From positions 28,609 to 92,608 of the forward strand of contig CAJUEJ010000013.1 of assembly GCA_910585435.1 (NCBI GenBank): a DNA stretch of 64,000 nt, written 5' to 3'. Of the stretch, positions 1 to 8,099 are shown in pieces; position 1 is the first letter of the stretch; each line of letters opens with the position of its first letter. The notes below the pieces were generated by a model. That model had not been told where the DNA came from, did no database searches, and saw nothing but the letters and a program-made list of their open reading frames with translations. This stretch comes from an uncultured Hungatella sp. (GTDB taxonomy: Bacteria > Bacillota > Clostridia > Lachnospirales > Lachnospiraceae). The position numbers were made by a program, and so were the translations under genes.

Positions 1-1
1 T

Positions 2-841
2 TGGGAAAAGAGTGACCAGCAACTGGAGAATGGGTACCATGTTAAATTTGTTACAATGAGACACAATTCACCATTTCATTGGCATCGGGCCATGGAACTT
101 CTGTTTATTCTCAACGGAAAAGCCACCGTCACCATGGAGGGGAAAAAGTATCGCCTGAAACCTCTGGAGTTTATGGTTATGGATTCTGCCCAGGTCCATG
201 ATACAGTGTATGCCATGCCTCAGACCATGGGGGTATGTATTCACATTTCAAAAAATTATATGCGGCGCTATCTGCCGGATATTGAGCTGATGCGCTTTCA
301 GTGCAGCCTGGATTCGATTCTTCCGCCCCAGAAAGAATCTTACACAAGGCTTTGCGAGCTGATTAAAGAGCTTACGATCCTGTATTTCAGACAGACGCCC
401 AGCTATCAGCTGAGAAGCAAAGCCGTGGTGCTTCAGATTCTGGCGGAGCTGGTGGAGCATTTCGGAAACAGCGTGTCAGAATCTCTCTCTGTGTCAGGAC
501 TCCATAAGCTGACCCAGTTAGAGCAGATCAGCCAGTTTGTGGAGGAGCATCATCAGGAAAAAATTACATTGCAGGACGGCGCAGATGAGCTTGGATTAAA
601 CAAAGACTATTTCTGCCGTTTTTTTAAAGAAAATATGGGAATTTCTTTTATCCAGTATGTAAATCAGGTAAGGGTCAACCATATTTATCAGGATCTGCTT
701 CACACAGACGGCAGTATTCAGGAGATCATGGAACACCATGGATTTTTCAATCAAAAGCTTTTTTACCGCATGTTCAAAGAAATCTATGACTGCACACCGG
801 TAAAATTAAGGCAGAATGCTGTAGACAATCCATACGTATAA
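2..841 (+). CDS. AraC-family transcriptional regulator, 5'-truncated by window edge
   Basis: Cupin-type sensor domain followed by a C-terminal AraC double helix-turn-helix. The frame is open to base 2, and the codons before the first ATG (base 56) read as normal AraC cupin sequence (GYHVKFVT before MRHNSPFHWHR), so the true start lies left of the window. The FHWHRAMELLFILNG stretch is the usual sugar-sensing cupin strand. The HTH region spans about the last 100 residues (ITLQDGADELGLNKDYFCRFF onward, second helix pair near GFFNQKLFYRMFKE). It probably binds DNA and responds to a small carbohydrate-like ligand; target and ligand are unknown. It ends at a strong bidirectional terminator and is convergent with the small ORF at 899-1006. 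Confidence 0.88.
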   Translation, partial: WEKSDQQLENGYHVKFVTMRHNSPFHWHRAMELLFILNGKATVTMEGKKYRLKPLEFMVMDSAQVHDTVYAMPQTMGVCIHISKNYMRRYLPDIELMRFQCSLDSILPPQKESYTRLCELIKELTILYFRQTPSYQLRSKAVVLQILAELVEHFGNSVSESLSVSGLHKLTQLEQISQFVEEHHQEKITLQDGADELGLNKDYFCRFFKENMGISFIQYVNQVRVNHIYQDLLHTDGSIQEIMEHHGFFNQKLFYRMFKEIYDCTPVKLRQNAVDNPYV

Positions 842-846
842 AAAAA

Positions 847-886
847 GGGAGCATCGCATTGGGTTCAGTGCGCTGCTCTCTTTTTT
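847..886. terminator. bidirectional intrinsic terminator
   Basis: A 12-bp stem (847-858 with 869-880) flanked by six A residues on the left and six T residues on the right, so it can stop transcription from both the AraC gene and the convergent small ORF. Confidence 0.85.
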
Positions 887-898
887 ATCGTATGGTTT

Positions 899-1006
899 TT
901 ATACATTTGCATAGTAGTCGCCGCCGTTCATAACAGTAATAGCAGCGTCACAATACTCGCTGTTCTCCAATACGAATTCCTTTACCGCATTAAAAATATT
1001 AAACAT
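899..1006 (-). CDS. 35-residue small protein, unknown function
   Basis: Complete ATG-to-TAA ORF of 35 codons with a perfect GGAGG nine bases upstream of the start (bases 1016-1020 on the plus strand read cctcc). It begins MFNIFNAVKEFVLE, which could form an amphipathic helix. It has a single Cys at residue 19 and ends with an acidic, aromatic tail (NGGDYYANV). It runs into the bidirectional terminator at 847-886, so it has all the signals of an expressed unit. I do not recognise a family. A peptide signal, a small regulatory protein or a RiPP precursor are possible; no modification enzyme is adjacent. Confidence 0.6.
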   Translation of the reverse strand: MFNIFNAVKEFVLENSEYCDAAITVMNGGDYYANV

Positions 1007-1256
1007 AATAAATTTCCTCCTTCATTTCAAATGATTTTGCTTGTTGTTTCCTTTGCCTTTCGACAGTTATTATGATACCATTTTGGAAGAAGGGAAAAAA
1101 GGTGCTATTTTTACTGATTTTTTGGTAATATTGACTTTAAGGCATGGACTGGGGCCACGGATTCCGGCCTGCAGCCAAATTGACATCCCCATGCAAATAG
1201 ACTATAATGAGATAAATTTGCAGCAGCCGGCTTTTGGAAGCCAGAAAGGACAGCGT

Positions 1257-2189
1257 GTGAAATACGGTGTTGTGATTGTAACCTGCAATCGAAAAAAACT
1301 ATTATCAGAATGTCTGGACTGCGTCCTGAACCAGACACTTCCCTTTGCGCACATAATCGTGGTTGACAACCACAGCACAGACGGTTCAGGAGAGTACCTG
1401 GACGCCCTGGCAGGACAGCAAAAAGCTCTGAAGGTTTTCCACATGAAAGAAAACTTAGGCGGGGCAGGCGGATTTGCCGTCGGAATCAAAAAGATCCTGG
1501 AGACCTGTTGCGACTGGTTCCTGATTATTGACGACGACGCCATGATTGAGAAAACATATATGGAAAAGCTGGCCCGTGCCGTCAGAGGCACTGATTACCT
1601 TGCCTGTTCCGGCACAGTCATGACAGAGGGCAGGATTGACGGCCTTCACCGCCGCAGAATCACCAATCCCTGCCTGATGTTCTTCAAACCAGTAGAAGAA
1701 AAGGAATATGAGAAGGATACATTTACCTACGATATCAGCACCTTCTGCGGCCTGTGTATCAAGACCTCCCTGGCTAAAAAGGCAGGCCTTCCCAGGGCGG
1801 ACTACTTTATCTGGTTTGACGATGCAGAGTACTGTCTCCGCTTTCGCAGACACACCTCCATCTTAAATGTAAACCATGCCATTCTCAACCACAAAACCCA
1901 GCCCTCCAAAAGCGCCTCTGTATGCTGGAAACATTACTACGGCCTGCGCAATGCCATAGATATAGGAAAAAGATATTCCACCCACCCCCGTATGTATCTG
2001 TTCTATATATACATGAATCACACCGCTCACATCCTCATAGACAGTATCCTCCTTCTGCTGGGAAGCCCCGGAGAGGACATACGATACCGAAGACAGATCT
2101 ATACAGATGTATTAAAAGGAATCAGGCGACAGAAGCTGGGAAAAGACAGCCGATACCTCCCTGGTAGTAACAGCCCGGCCGCCCCCTGA
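1257..2189 (+). CDS. family 2 glycosyltransferase (RfbF/GlfT-like)
   Basis: Nucleotide-sugar-dependent GT-A glycosyltransferase of about 310 residues, expected at the cytoplasmic membrane face. The fold starts at KYGVVIVTCNRKKLLSECL and continues with VVDNHSTDGS and the metal-binding LIIDDDAMIE motif. The later FIWFDDAEYCLRF segment is the usual acceptor-side acidic motif of rhamnosyl- and galactofuranosyl-transferase relatives. I place the start at GTG 1257, preceded by AAAGGAC, because the 70 extra codons back to a TTG at 1041 look non-coding. It is the first gene of the glycan region and precedes the LicC-CobD fusion by 54 bases. Donor and acceptor cannot be told from sequence. Confidence 0.85.
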   Translation: MKYGVVIVTCNRKKLLSECLDCVLNQTLPFAHIIVVDNHSTDGSGEYLDALAGQQKALKVFHMKENLGGAGGFAVGIKKILETCCDWFLIIDDDAMIEKTYMEKLARAVRGTDYLACSGTVMTEGRIDGLHRRRITNPCLMFFKPVEEKEYEKDTFTYDISTFCGLCIKTSLAKKAGLPRADYFIWFDDAEYCLRFRRHTSILNVNHAILNHKTQPSKSASVCWKHYYGLRNAIDIGKRYSTHPRMYLFYIYMNHTAHILIDSILLLLGSPGEDIRYRRQIYTDVLKGIRRQKLGKDSRYLPGSNSPAAP

Positions 2190-2243
2190 ACAGTTGCCTC
2201 ATGGCACACAGCAAAAATATAATTACAAGAGAAGGAGATAGGA

Positions 2244-4058
2244 ATGCAGGCAATTATTTTAGCAGCAGGTATGGGAAAACGCTTAAAGCAGCTGACCCGG
2301 AACAACACAAAATGTATGGTAAAGGTAAACGGTATCCCATTGATTAACCGCACCCTCAGACAGCTGGAGCAGCACTGCCTGTCCAGAATCATCATTGTCA
2401 CAGGATACGAGGGCGAGAATCTGAAAAACCATATTAACAGCCTGGAGCTTAAGACTCCCGTGGTATTTATCCACAACCCTGTCTACGACAAGACCAACAA
2501 CATCTATTCCCTGTCCTTAGCCAAAGAATACCTGTTAAAAGAAGACACCCTTCTTCTGGAATCAGACATTATCTTCGAGGACTCGGTTTTGCGCTGCCTG
2601 GCAGAAGACCCCAGGGACAGCCTTGCCCTGGTGGCCAGATACGAATCCTGGATGGACGGCACCTGTGTCCGCCTGTCCGAGGGAGATCGGATCGAGGCCG
2701 TCATTCCCGGAAACCGTTTCCATTTCACAGAATCCGCCGATTACTACAAGACCGTAAACCTTTACAAATTCGGCCGTGATTTCTCCTGCACCCACTATGT
2801 CCCCTTCCTGGAAGCCTACACCAAGGCCCTGGGAAACAACGAATACTACGAGCAGGTTCTGAAGGTCCTGGTAGCCCTGGACGATTCCGGCATCCGTGCC
2901 AAACGCCTGGACGAGACCCAGCGCTGGTACGAGATCGACGACATCCAGGACTTAGACATAGCAGAGTCCATGTTCGCCCCCGACAGCCAGAAAACAGCCC
3001 TGATCCAAAAACGCTACGGCGGCTACTGGCGCTACCCCAAAATGCTGGATTTCTGCTATCTGGTAAACTGCTACTATCCGCCCAAAAAGATGATGGAAGA
3101 GATAAAAGCCAACTTCGATGCCCTGGTGTGCCAGTACCCCTCCGGCATGTACGTCAACTCCCTTCTTGCCGCCAGAAACTTTTCCCTTCGCAGCGACCAG
3201 ATAATAGTAGGAAACGGTGCTGCAGAGCTGATCAAGTCCCTGCTAGAGCAGCTAAAAGGAACCCTGGGAATCATCCGCCCCACCTTCGAGGAGTACGCCC
3301 ACCGCTTTGCCCCCGACAGAGTCAGGGTCTTCATCTCCCCCAAAGACGGCTACGCCTACACGGCCCAGGACATCATCCACTACTTTGAAAACCACCCTGC
3401 AGACAACCTGGTGCTGGTCAACCCCGACAACCCCACAGGCAACTACATCCCCCGCCAGGACATAGACACATTGATCCGGTGGACAGCCGCAAACAACACC
3501 TGCCTGATCCTGGACGAATCCTTCCTGGATTTCTGCTCCGAACCCGGCGCCACCCTGCTGGACGAATCCCTCCTGGATGCCAACCCGCACCTGATAGTAA
3601 TCAAAAGCATCTCCAAATCCTACGGCATCCCCGGCCTCCGCCTAGGCATAGCCGCCAGCAGCAACCCCGGCCTTATCCACAGCCTGAAAAAAGATGTAGC
3701 CATCTGGAACATCAACTCCTTCGGAGAATTTTTCATGCAGATAGAGCAGAAATACCACAAAAACTATCTGGAATCCCTGGACCAGGTAAGAACAGAGCGC
3801 GCCCGCCTCACAAAAGCCCTGGAAGAAATCCCCCACCTGCGGATCCACCCCTCCCAGTCCAACTTCCTCATGGCAGAACTGACCGGCACCCTCACCGCAA
3901 CAGACCTAACCACCAGGCTCCTGACCCAATACAACCTGTTCATAAAAGACCTGACCCCCAAAATCCCCGCCTCAAAAGGCCAATTCATCCGAATCGCAGT
4001 CCGCAATAAAAAAGACGACAATTTACTGCTAACCGCAATAAAAGAACTCCTAAGCTAA
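2244..4058 (+). CDS. bifunctional LicC/PntC-like cytidylyltransferase - CobD/HisC-like PLP enzyme
   Basis: A 604-residue two-domain protein. Residues 1-245 form a sugar/choline-type nucleotidyltransferase: LAAGMGKRLK G-loop, K26 in the CMVKV strand, ESD at 106-108, and a C-terminal YEIDD motif. Residues about 265-604 form a fold-type-I PLP enzyme: NPDNPTG at 393-399, D424 in LILDESFLDF, and the Schiff-base Lys458 in SISKSYGIPGLRLG. The PLP half resembles threonine-phosphate decarboxylase CobD (LDF start, WNIN segment, RIAVRNKKDDN end) as much as HisC. Inference: the PLP half makes an amino-alcohol phosphate and the other half activates it as a CDP derivative for LicD-type transfer. A transaminase acting on a phosphonate or sugar phosphate is an alternative. 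The coding strand is unusually C-rich. RBS GAAGGAGATAGGA. Confidence 0.82.
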   Translation: MQAIILAAGMGKRLKQLTRNNTKCMVKVNGIPLINRTLRQLEQHCLSRIIIVTGYEGENLKNHINSLELKTPVVFIHNPVYDKTNNIYSLSLAKEYLLKEDTLLLESDIIFEDSVLRCLAEDPRDSLALVARYESWMDGTCVRLSEGDRIEAVIPGNRFHFTESADYYKTVNLYKFGRDFSCTHYVPFLEAYTKALGNNEYYEQVLKVLVALDDSGIRAKRLDETQRWYEIDDIQDLDIAESMFAPDSQKTALIQKRYGGYWRYPKMLDFCYLVNCYYPPKKMMEEIKANFDALVCQYPSGMYVNSLLAARNFSLRSDQIIVGNGAAELIKSLLEQLKGTLGIIRPTFEEYAHRFAPDRVRVFISPKDGYAYTAQDIIHYFENHPADNLVLVNPDNPTGNYIPRQDIDTLIRWTAANNTCLILDESFLDFCSEPGATLLDESLLDANPHLIVIKSISKSYGIPGLRLGIAASSNPGLIHSLKKDVAIWNINSFGEFFMQIEQKYHKNYLESLDQVRTERARLTKALEEIPHLRIHPSQSNFLMAELTGTLTATDLTTRLLTQYNLFIKDLTPKIPASKGQFIRIAVRNKKDDNLLLTAIKELLS

Positions 4059-4142
4059 TACATTCACCCCACAATATATTAATCCCCCCCAGGGATGTTG
4101 CCCCATCTAAAAGCCCTCTGCATTAAGAATCATATAAGGTCC

Positions 4143-4340
4143 GTCTGAAGAGAGCATGATATTGTGTCTTCCCGGGCACGCTCGCGCTACGTGAAGGTCT
4201 ACGCTCCGCTTCGGTCGTTGCTAAACAAGTGCCACTGGCACTTAGCAACGTAGCGGTACATAAGGCGCTAAAAGACAGCGCCTAAGTACCGACGGTCTTC
4301 AAGTACCCTGGAAGACACAATATCATGCTCTCTTCAGGCT
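4143..4340. repeat. long palindromic element A
   Basis: Perfect 28-nt inverted repeat (4145-4172 with 4310-4337) enclosing smaller hairpins: a GTTGCTAA/TAGCAAC stem around 4217-4249 and a GGTAC..AGGCGCT / AGCGCCT..GTACC stem at 4255-4290. The core at 4255-4305, read on the minus strand, matches the core of element B at 24928-24980. Just outside the right arm the motif GCTACGTTGTCTC resembles that bordering element B. It lies in the 560-bp gap between two convergent genes and contains no credible ORF. Confidence 0.85.
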
Positions 4341-4390
4341 ACGTTGTCTCAGAGACTTCAACCACACAATCAAAAAGCTTTTACACAGCG

Positions 4391-4602
4391 CCAGAGAAAA
4401 CCAGCTCCGGAAAGAGTTCCCCTCCGGTTGCATTTGCAGGAGACCTAGAACCTCTTAGCTTGCGGGAATCTGCGTTAGGGGGCAAAATCCGCATGTCTGA
4501 GCGAAGCGAGTTCGGATTTTGCCCCCTGTTTTTAGCAGATTTTCGCAAGCTTAGAGGTTCTGTCTCCGAAACCCGCAACCGGAGGGGAACTCTTTCTGGA
4601 GC
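4391..4602. repeat. long palindromic element C
   Basis: Nested palindrome of about 210 bp: outer arms 4406-4431 / 4575-4600 (25 of 26 pair), middle arms AGAACCTCT..GCTTGCG / CGCAAGC..AGAGGTTCT, and a perfect inner 14-nt pair GGGGGCAAAATCCG / CGGATTTTGCCCCC around 4488-4526. The left border CAGAGAAAACCAGCT resembles the border of element B (CAGAGAAAACGTAGCT). ORFs here on both strands are mirror images created by the palindrome, not genes. Confidence 0.8.
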
Positions 4603-4621
4603 GTACCCCGGAGCATCCCCT

Positions 4622-5512
4622 TCAGTGTCCTCCACATGCGCTCCTCAAAAGCCCTCCGATTACATCCACTAAAACCGTCTCCCCCCTAACCCCCATAAAC
4701 CACACCCTAGCAACCCCCAACATCCCTCTCCCACTCTGCAGATACTCCCTAAAATAATACATAACACTCTCCTCCCGCAACCTCTGCCGCGCCACCCCGC
4801 TCCTGACATTTTTCCCAATACTAACCCCATGCTCATGCCCATACTCCCTATCCAGAACCAACACCGTCCTATACCCGGCCCTCTTCATCCGCTGTCCCAG
4901 AACCGCCTCCTCCTGATACAGAAAGATCCCCTCATCATACCCCCCGCACTCCCTGAAGGCCTCCGTATCCACCATAAGCATAGAGCCATGAACCACATCC
5001 ACATAAACCGCCCTTTTCCCCTGAAAATACGAATCCGGATAATTCAGCCCCCTTTTAAAGATCCTCCTGCTCACCGGCCCCATACTCAGCAATTCCCCCC
5101 ATACCCCCCGCAGAGGCCACCCGTTTTTCATATCCTTATATACACAATCCCTCATCCTGGCCGTCACAACCCCCACATCCCCATGCCTCTCAAAAATCCC
5201 CAACATCCTCTCCACACAATCCTCCGAAAAACTGACATCCGGATTGCACAAAAGCACATGGGAAGCCCCGAACCTCTTCACCGCAAACCGAATTCCCAGA
5301 TTATTCCCGGCTCCATACCCCCCGTTCTCGCCTGCCCGAATCACACGAACCTTCTGATTCTGCAGCATCAGAAGCCTCTCCCAGGAATGATCCGAAGATG
5401 CATTATCCACAATCACAATATGCTCAAAACACCCATAATCCCGAATCTTCTTCACCAGCTTCTCTGTCGTCTTCCCGTCATTATAGTTTAATACCACACA
5501 AACCGCCTTCAT
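4622..5512 (-). CDS. family 2 glycosyltransferase (rhamnosyltransferase-like)
   Basis: GT-A glycosyltransferase of about 296 residues starting MKAVCVVLNYNDG, with VIVDNASSDHSWE, GGYGAGNNLGIRFA and LLCNPDVSFSE (DxD-equivalent NPD) motifs, then the GSMLMVDTEAFRECGGYDEGIFLYQEE acceptor segment typical of WbbL/RfbF-like rhamnosyltransferases. I choose the ATG at 5512 rather than 5533 because AGGAGG lies eight bases before it. The gene follows the GT8 gene by 28 bases and is probably co-transcribed with it. Coding-strand G content is very high (the plus strand is strongly C-rich). Its 3' end abuts palindrome C. Confidence 0.86.
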   Translation of the reverse strand: MKAVCVVLNYNDGKTTEKLVKKIRDYGCFEHIVIVDNASSDHSWERLLMLQNQKVRVIRAGENGGYGAGNNLGIRFAVKRFGASHVLLCNPDVSFSEDCVERMLGIFERHGDVGVVTARMRDCVYKDMKNGWPLRGVWGELLSMGPVSRRIFKRGLNYPDSYFQGKRAVYVDVVHGSMLMVDTEAFRECGGYDEGIFLYQEEAVLGQRMKRAGYRTVLVLDREYGHEHGVSIGKNVRSGVARQRLREESVMYYFREYLQSGRGMLGVARVWFMGVRGETVLVDVIGGLLRSACGGH

Positions 5513-5540
5513 AAAATCCGCCTCCTGTCCCATTCATCTC

Positions 5541-6518
5541 TCAGCTCTTTTTCCGTTTGTCAACCACCTTCATCCCAAACCATTTGCTCACAAGCCACCG
5601 CAACTCCGGCCACAGCACAGTGGCATAATCCATCATATGATAGGCTGCCATATACAGCTCCCGCCCCTTCTCCTTAGGCGTCCCCTTCCACGGGGTCATA
5701 GCCAGATACCTGTCATACGCTTTGCGGTAGTGATTTAAATTCCCGCGGATCCAGGGTCGTTCATCCCCCATATAGTGAATAATCCCAGGATTCTTCTTGG
5801 CATCACAAAACATTTCCTTTGTCACAGCAGAATAAGCCGGGGAATGCTGCACCAGATTTTCATAAGAAAAATACCGGTAATTAGGGAAGAAATTATATTT
5901 AGGCGGCAGGGAGGCAATCTCCCCCTTCAAAGCCCCGTTGAGGGCATCCTGATCGCAGGCAAACAGCCGCCCCTCCTTCTCCTTATAAAAATCCAGGATC
6001 CGCTTTTCCGCCCCGGTACTACGCCACCGTGCCAGATCGATTAAGAGCACGCCGGAGTTAAAATAAGGTGCCCTTTCCCCTAACCCGATTGCGTCCTTCA
6101 CCCTTTTATATATGGTAGGCTCCATCACAGCCCCCATCACATGTCCCTCCAGGCTCAGATTCCACAATTCACTGAGAGGCCGTGCCGCCACTGTATCACA
6201 ATCCAGGTAAAGAACCCGGTCTGTATCCGGCGGCAGCAGCTGCCCCACGAAGAGACGGCCCATGGCGCTGATGTCAAAGCCTCTTGTGTCAATGGCGTAA
6301 TCAAACCTTTCCTCTATGTCGTCCAGCCGTAAAAAATGCAGCTCCCTTCCATACCGGTCTGCTATCTGCCTCAGACGTTTTTTGCTTTCTTTGGACAGGC
6401 CTATGGAAATCACATACACTGTGATCCGGGGCAGATCCTGATTCTGAACAAACACAGAGACCATGGACACTGCCAGATGCCTGGCATAAGAATCATTACA
6501 TGCATATACAATATTCAT
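5541..6518 (-). CDS. family 8 glycosyltransferase (LgtC/GspA-like)
   Basis: A 325-residue GT8 enzyme: N-terminal MNIVYACNDSYARHLAVSMVS, the metal-binding DxD in VLYLDCDTVAA, YFNSGVLLIDLARWR, and DQDALNGALKG. These are the standard GT8 positions for UDP-sugar binding. The C-terminal tail is basic and probably contacts the membrane. The start at 6518 has GGTGG about seven bases upstream. It is the first gene of a two-gene minus-strand unit with the GT2 at 4622-5512 and is divergent from the flippase at 6672. It probably transfers glucose or galactose to a lipid-linked or wall glycan; the acceptor is unknown. Confidence 0.9.
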   Translation of the reverse strand: MNIVYACNDSYARHLAVSMVSVFVQNQDLPRITVYVISIGLSKESKKRLRQIADRYGRELHFLRLDDIEERFDYAIDTRGFDISAMGRLFVGQLLPPDTDRVLYLDCDTVAARPLSELWNLSLEGHVMGAVMEPTIYKRVKDAIGLGERAPYFNSGVLLIDLARWRSTGAEKRILDFYKEKEGRLFACDQDALNGALKGEIASLPPKYNFFPNYRYFSYENLVQHSPAYSAVTKEMFCDAKKNPGIIHYMGDERPWIRGNLNHYRKAYDRYLAMTPWKGTPKEKGRELYMAAYHMMDYATVLWPELRWLVSKWFGMKVVDKRKKS

Positions 6519-6671
6519 TCCAACCCCACCTTCCGGTCGCTGATATAGTTATTCTAAGTTACTGTTATTCTAAGCTTAAGCCTTATAAAAGTCAAATAAG
6601 GGATTGATTTTTTATAAAATACCATATACACTCTTACATAAATCAGACACAGCAGAATGCAGGTGCAGACA

Positions 6672-8099
6672 ATGATATCATCCCCCAGTATCCACCTAAA
6701 CTATATTTACAATTTAATATATCAGATCCTTACATTCCTGACACCCCTTATTACCACCCCCTACGTCTCCAGGGTAATCGGCCCGGACGGTACAGGCGTG
6801 CAAAGCTACACCAACTCTGTGGCCCAGTACTTTGCCATCGTCGCGGCTCTGGGGACTGCCTCCTACGGGCAGCGGGAGATTGCCAGGCACAGGGATGACC
6901 CAGAGGCCAGAACCAGGCTTTTCTGGGAGATCCAGCTCCTCTGTGCAATCACTACCTCCATATGCTTGGCTGTTTGGGTGGGAGTTATTCTTTTTTCTGA
7001 ACAATACAGGTACTTTTACCTGGTGCTCACCATGAATCTTCTGGCGGTTGCGTTTGACGTCTCCTGGTTTTTCGGAGGCCTTGAGCAGTACAGGATGATT
7101 GTCACGAGAAACATACTGGTAAAATTCGCAGGAATTGTCTGCCTTTTTGTCTTCATAAAAGAAAAGGAGGATTTGCTTCTCTATGTGGCGCTTCTGGCCT
7201 CCACCACCCTCCTGGGCAATCTGTCCATGTGGGGGTACTTAAGGCGTTTCCTTGTAAAAACAGATATCCGCACCCTGAAGCCGCAGAGACATTTAAAAGA
7301 GACCATAGTCTATTTTATTCCCACGGTGGCCACCTCTGTGTACACCATTCTGGACAAGACCATGCTTGGGTGGTTTACAGGGAACGATAAGTCTCAGAAC
7401 GGGTATTATGAATACGCGGCCGGTATTGTCAATATGGGAAAAATACTGATCCTGTCCTTTAATACGGTGATGTCCTCCCGCATGTCCTATCTGTTTGCAG
7501 ACGGGAGAGGCAGGGAGATCCGCAAGATGATAGAGCTTTCCCTGGACTTTGTCCTGCTTATGGGAATGCCGGTGATGATGGGGCTGGCAGGCATAGCCTC
7601 CGGCTTTATTCCGTGGTTTCTGGGGGATAAATACCAGCCGGTCGTCCCTCTTCTGTACGTGTGCAGCCCTCTGATCCTGATCGTAGGCTTCAGTGACTGT
7701 ATGGGCAGCCAGATTCTGACGCCTTCGGGGAAAAGGGCACAGAGCGGAAAGGTCATAGTGGCCGGGGCCGTGGTAAATGCTTTCCTCAATATGGCTATGA
7801 TCCCCAGGCTTCAGGCCGCCGGGGCCGCTGTGGCTTCCGTCATAGCGGAGATCTTTATAACAGGGGCATATCTGTGGCTGTGCCGCAGCTACATCAGCTT
7901 TTCCATGATATGGAGATCCGGGTGGAAGCGTTTCCTGGCGGCAGCCCTTATGCTGCTTTTTGTCGTGTGGATGGGAAGGCAGGCAGGCCCGGGGCCGGTG
8001 GTAACCTTTGTACAGATTGGCGCAGGGGCGGCAGTGTATTTTGTGGCTTTGTTCTTGATGAAGGATAAATTTCTGGTGAGACAATTATGGAAAAAATGA
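6672..8099 (+). CDS. Wzx-type polysaccharide flippase
   Basis: Polytopic membrane protein of about 475 residues in the polysaccharide transporter (PST) branch of the MOP superfamily, expected to flip undecaprenyl-linked oligosaccharide across the membrane. The N-terminus LNYIYNLIYQILTFLTPLITTPYVSRVIGPDGTGVQSY is the signature of Gram-positive Wzx/CpsU proteins, followed by about 12 to 14 hydrophobic helices. ATG 6672 has AGGTG just upstream; ATG 6657 in frame is the alternative. It overlaps the following licD by 13 bases, which suggests translational coupling and that the flipped glycan is the LicD substrate. Confidence 0.9.
   Translation: MISSPSIHLNYIYNLIYQILTFLTPLITTPYVSRVIGPDGTGVQSYTNSVAQYFAIVAALGTASYGQREIARHRDDPEARTRLFWEIQLLCAITTSICLAVWVGVILFSEQYRYFYLVLTMNLLAVAFDVSWFFGGLEQYRMIVTRNILVKFAGIVCLFVFIKEKEDLLLYVALLASTTLLGNLSMWGYLRRFLVKTDIRTLKPQRHLKETIVYFIPTVATSVYTILDKTMLGWFTGNDKSQNGYYEYAAGIVNMGKILILSFNTVMSSRMSYLFADGRGREIRKMIELSLDFVLLMGMPVMMGLAGIASGFIPWFLGDKYQPVVPLLYVCSPLILIVGFSDCMGSQILTPSGKRAQSGKVIVAGAVVNAFLNMAMIPRLQAAGAAVASVIAEIFITGAYLWLCRSYISFSMIWRSGWKRFLAAALMLLFVVWMGRQAGPGPVVTFVQIGAGAAVYFVALFLMKDKFLVRQLWKK

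Noticed and set aside
1041..1256. N-terminal extension of the first GT2 to TTG 1041
   Set aside because: The extension lacks family similarity and an RBS; the GT2 fold starts at the GTG at 1257 with AAAGGAC upstream.
2244..4058. Phosphonate biosynthesis (PntC-AEP transaminase) as the primary assignment
   Set aside because: No phosphoenolpyruvate mutase or phosphonopyruvate decarboxylase in the window, and the PLP half looks like CobD/HisC rather than the class V AEP transaminase; kept as an alternative.
4325..4672. Overlapping plus and minus ORFs of 115 and 84 codons in the gap after the fusion gene
   Set aside because: They mirror one another because the DNA is palindromic (elements A and C); no RBS or known family.
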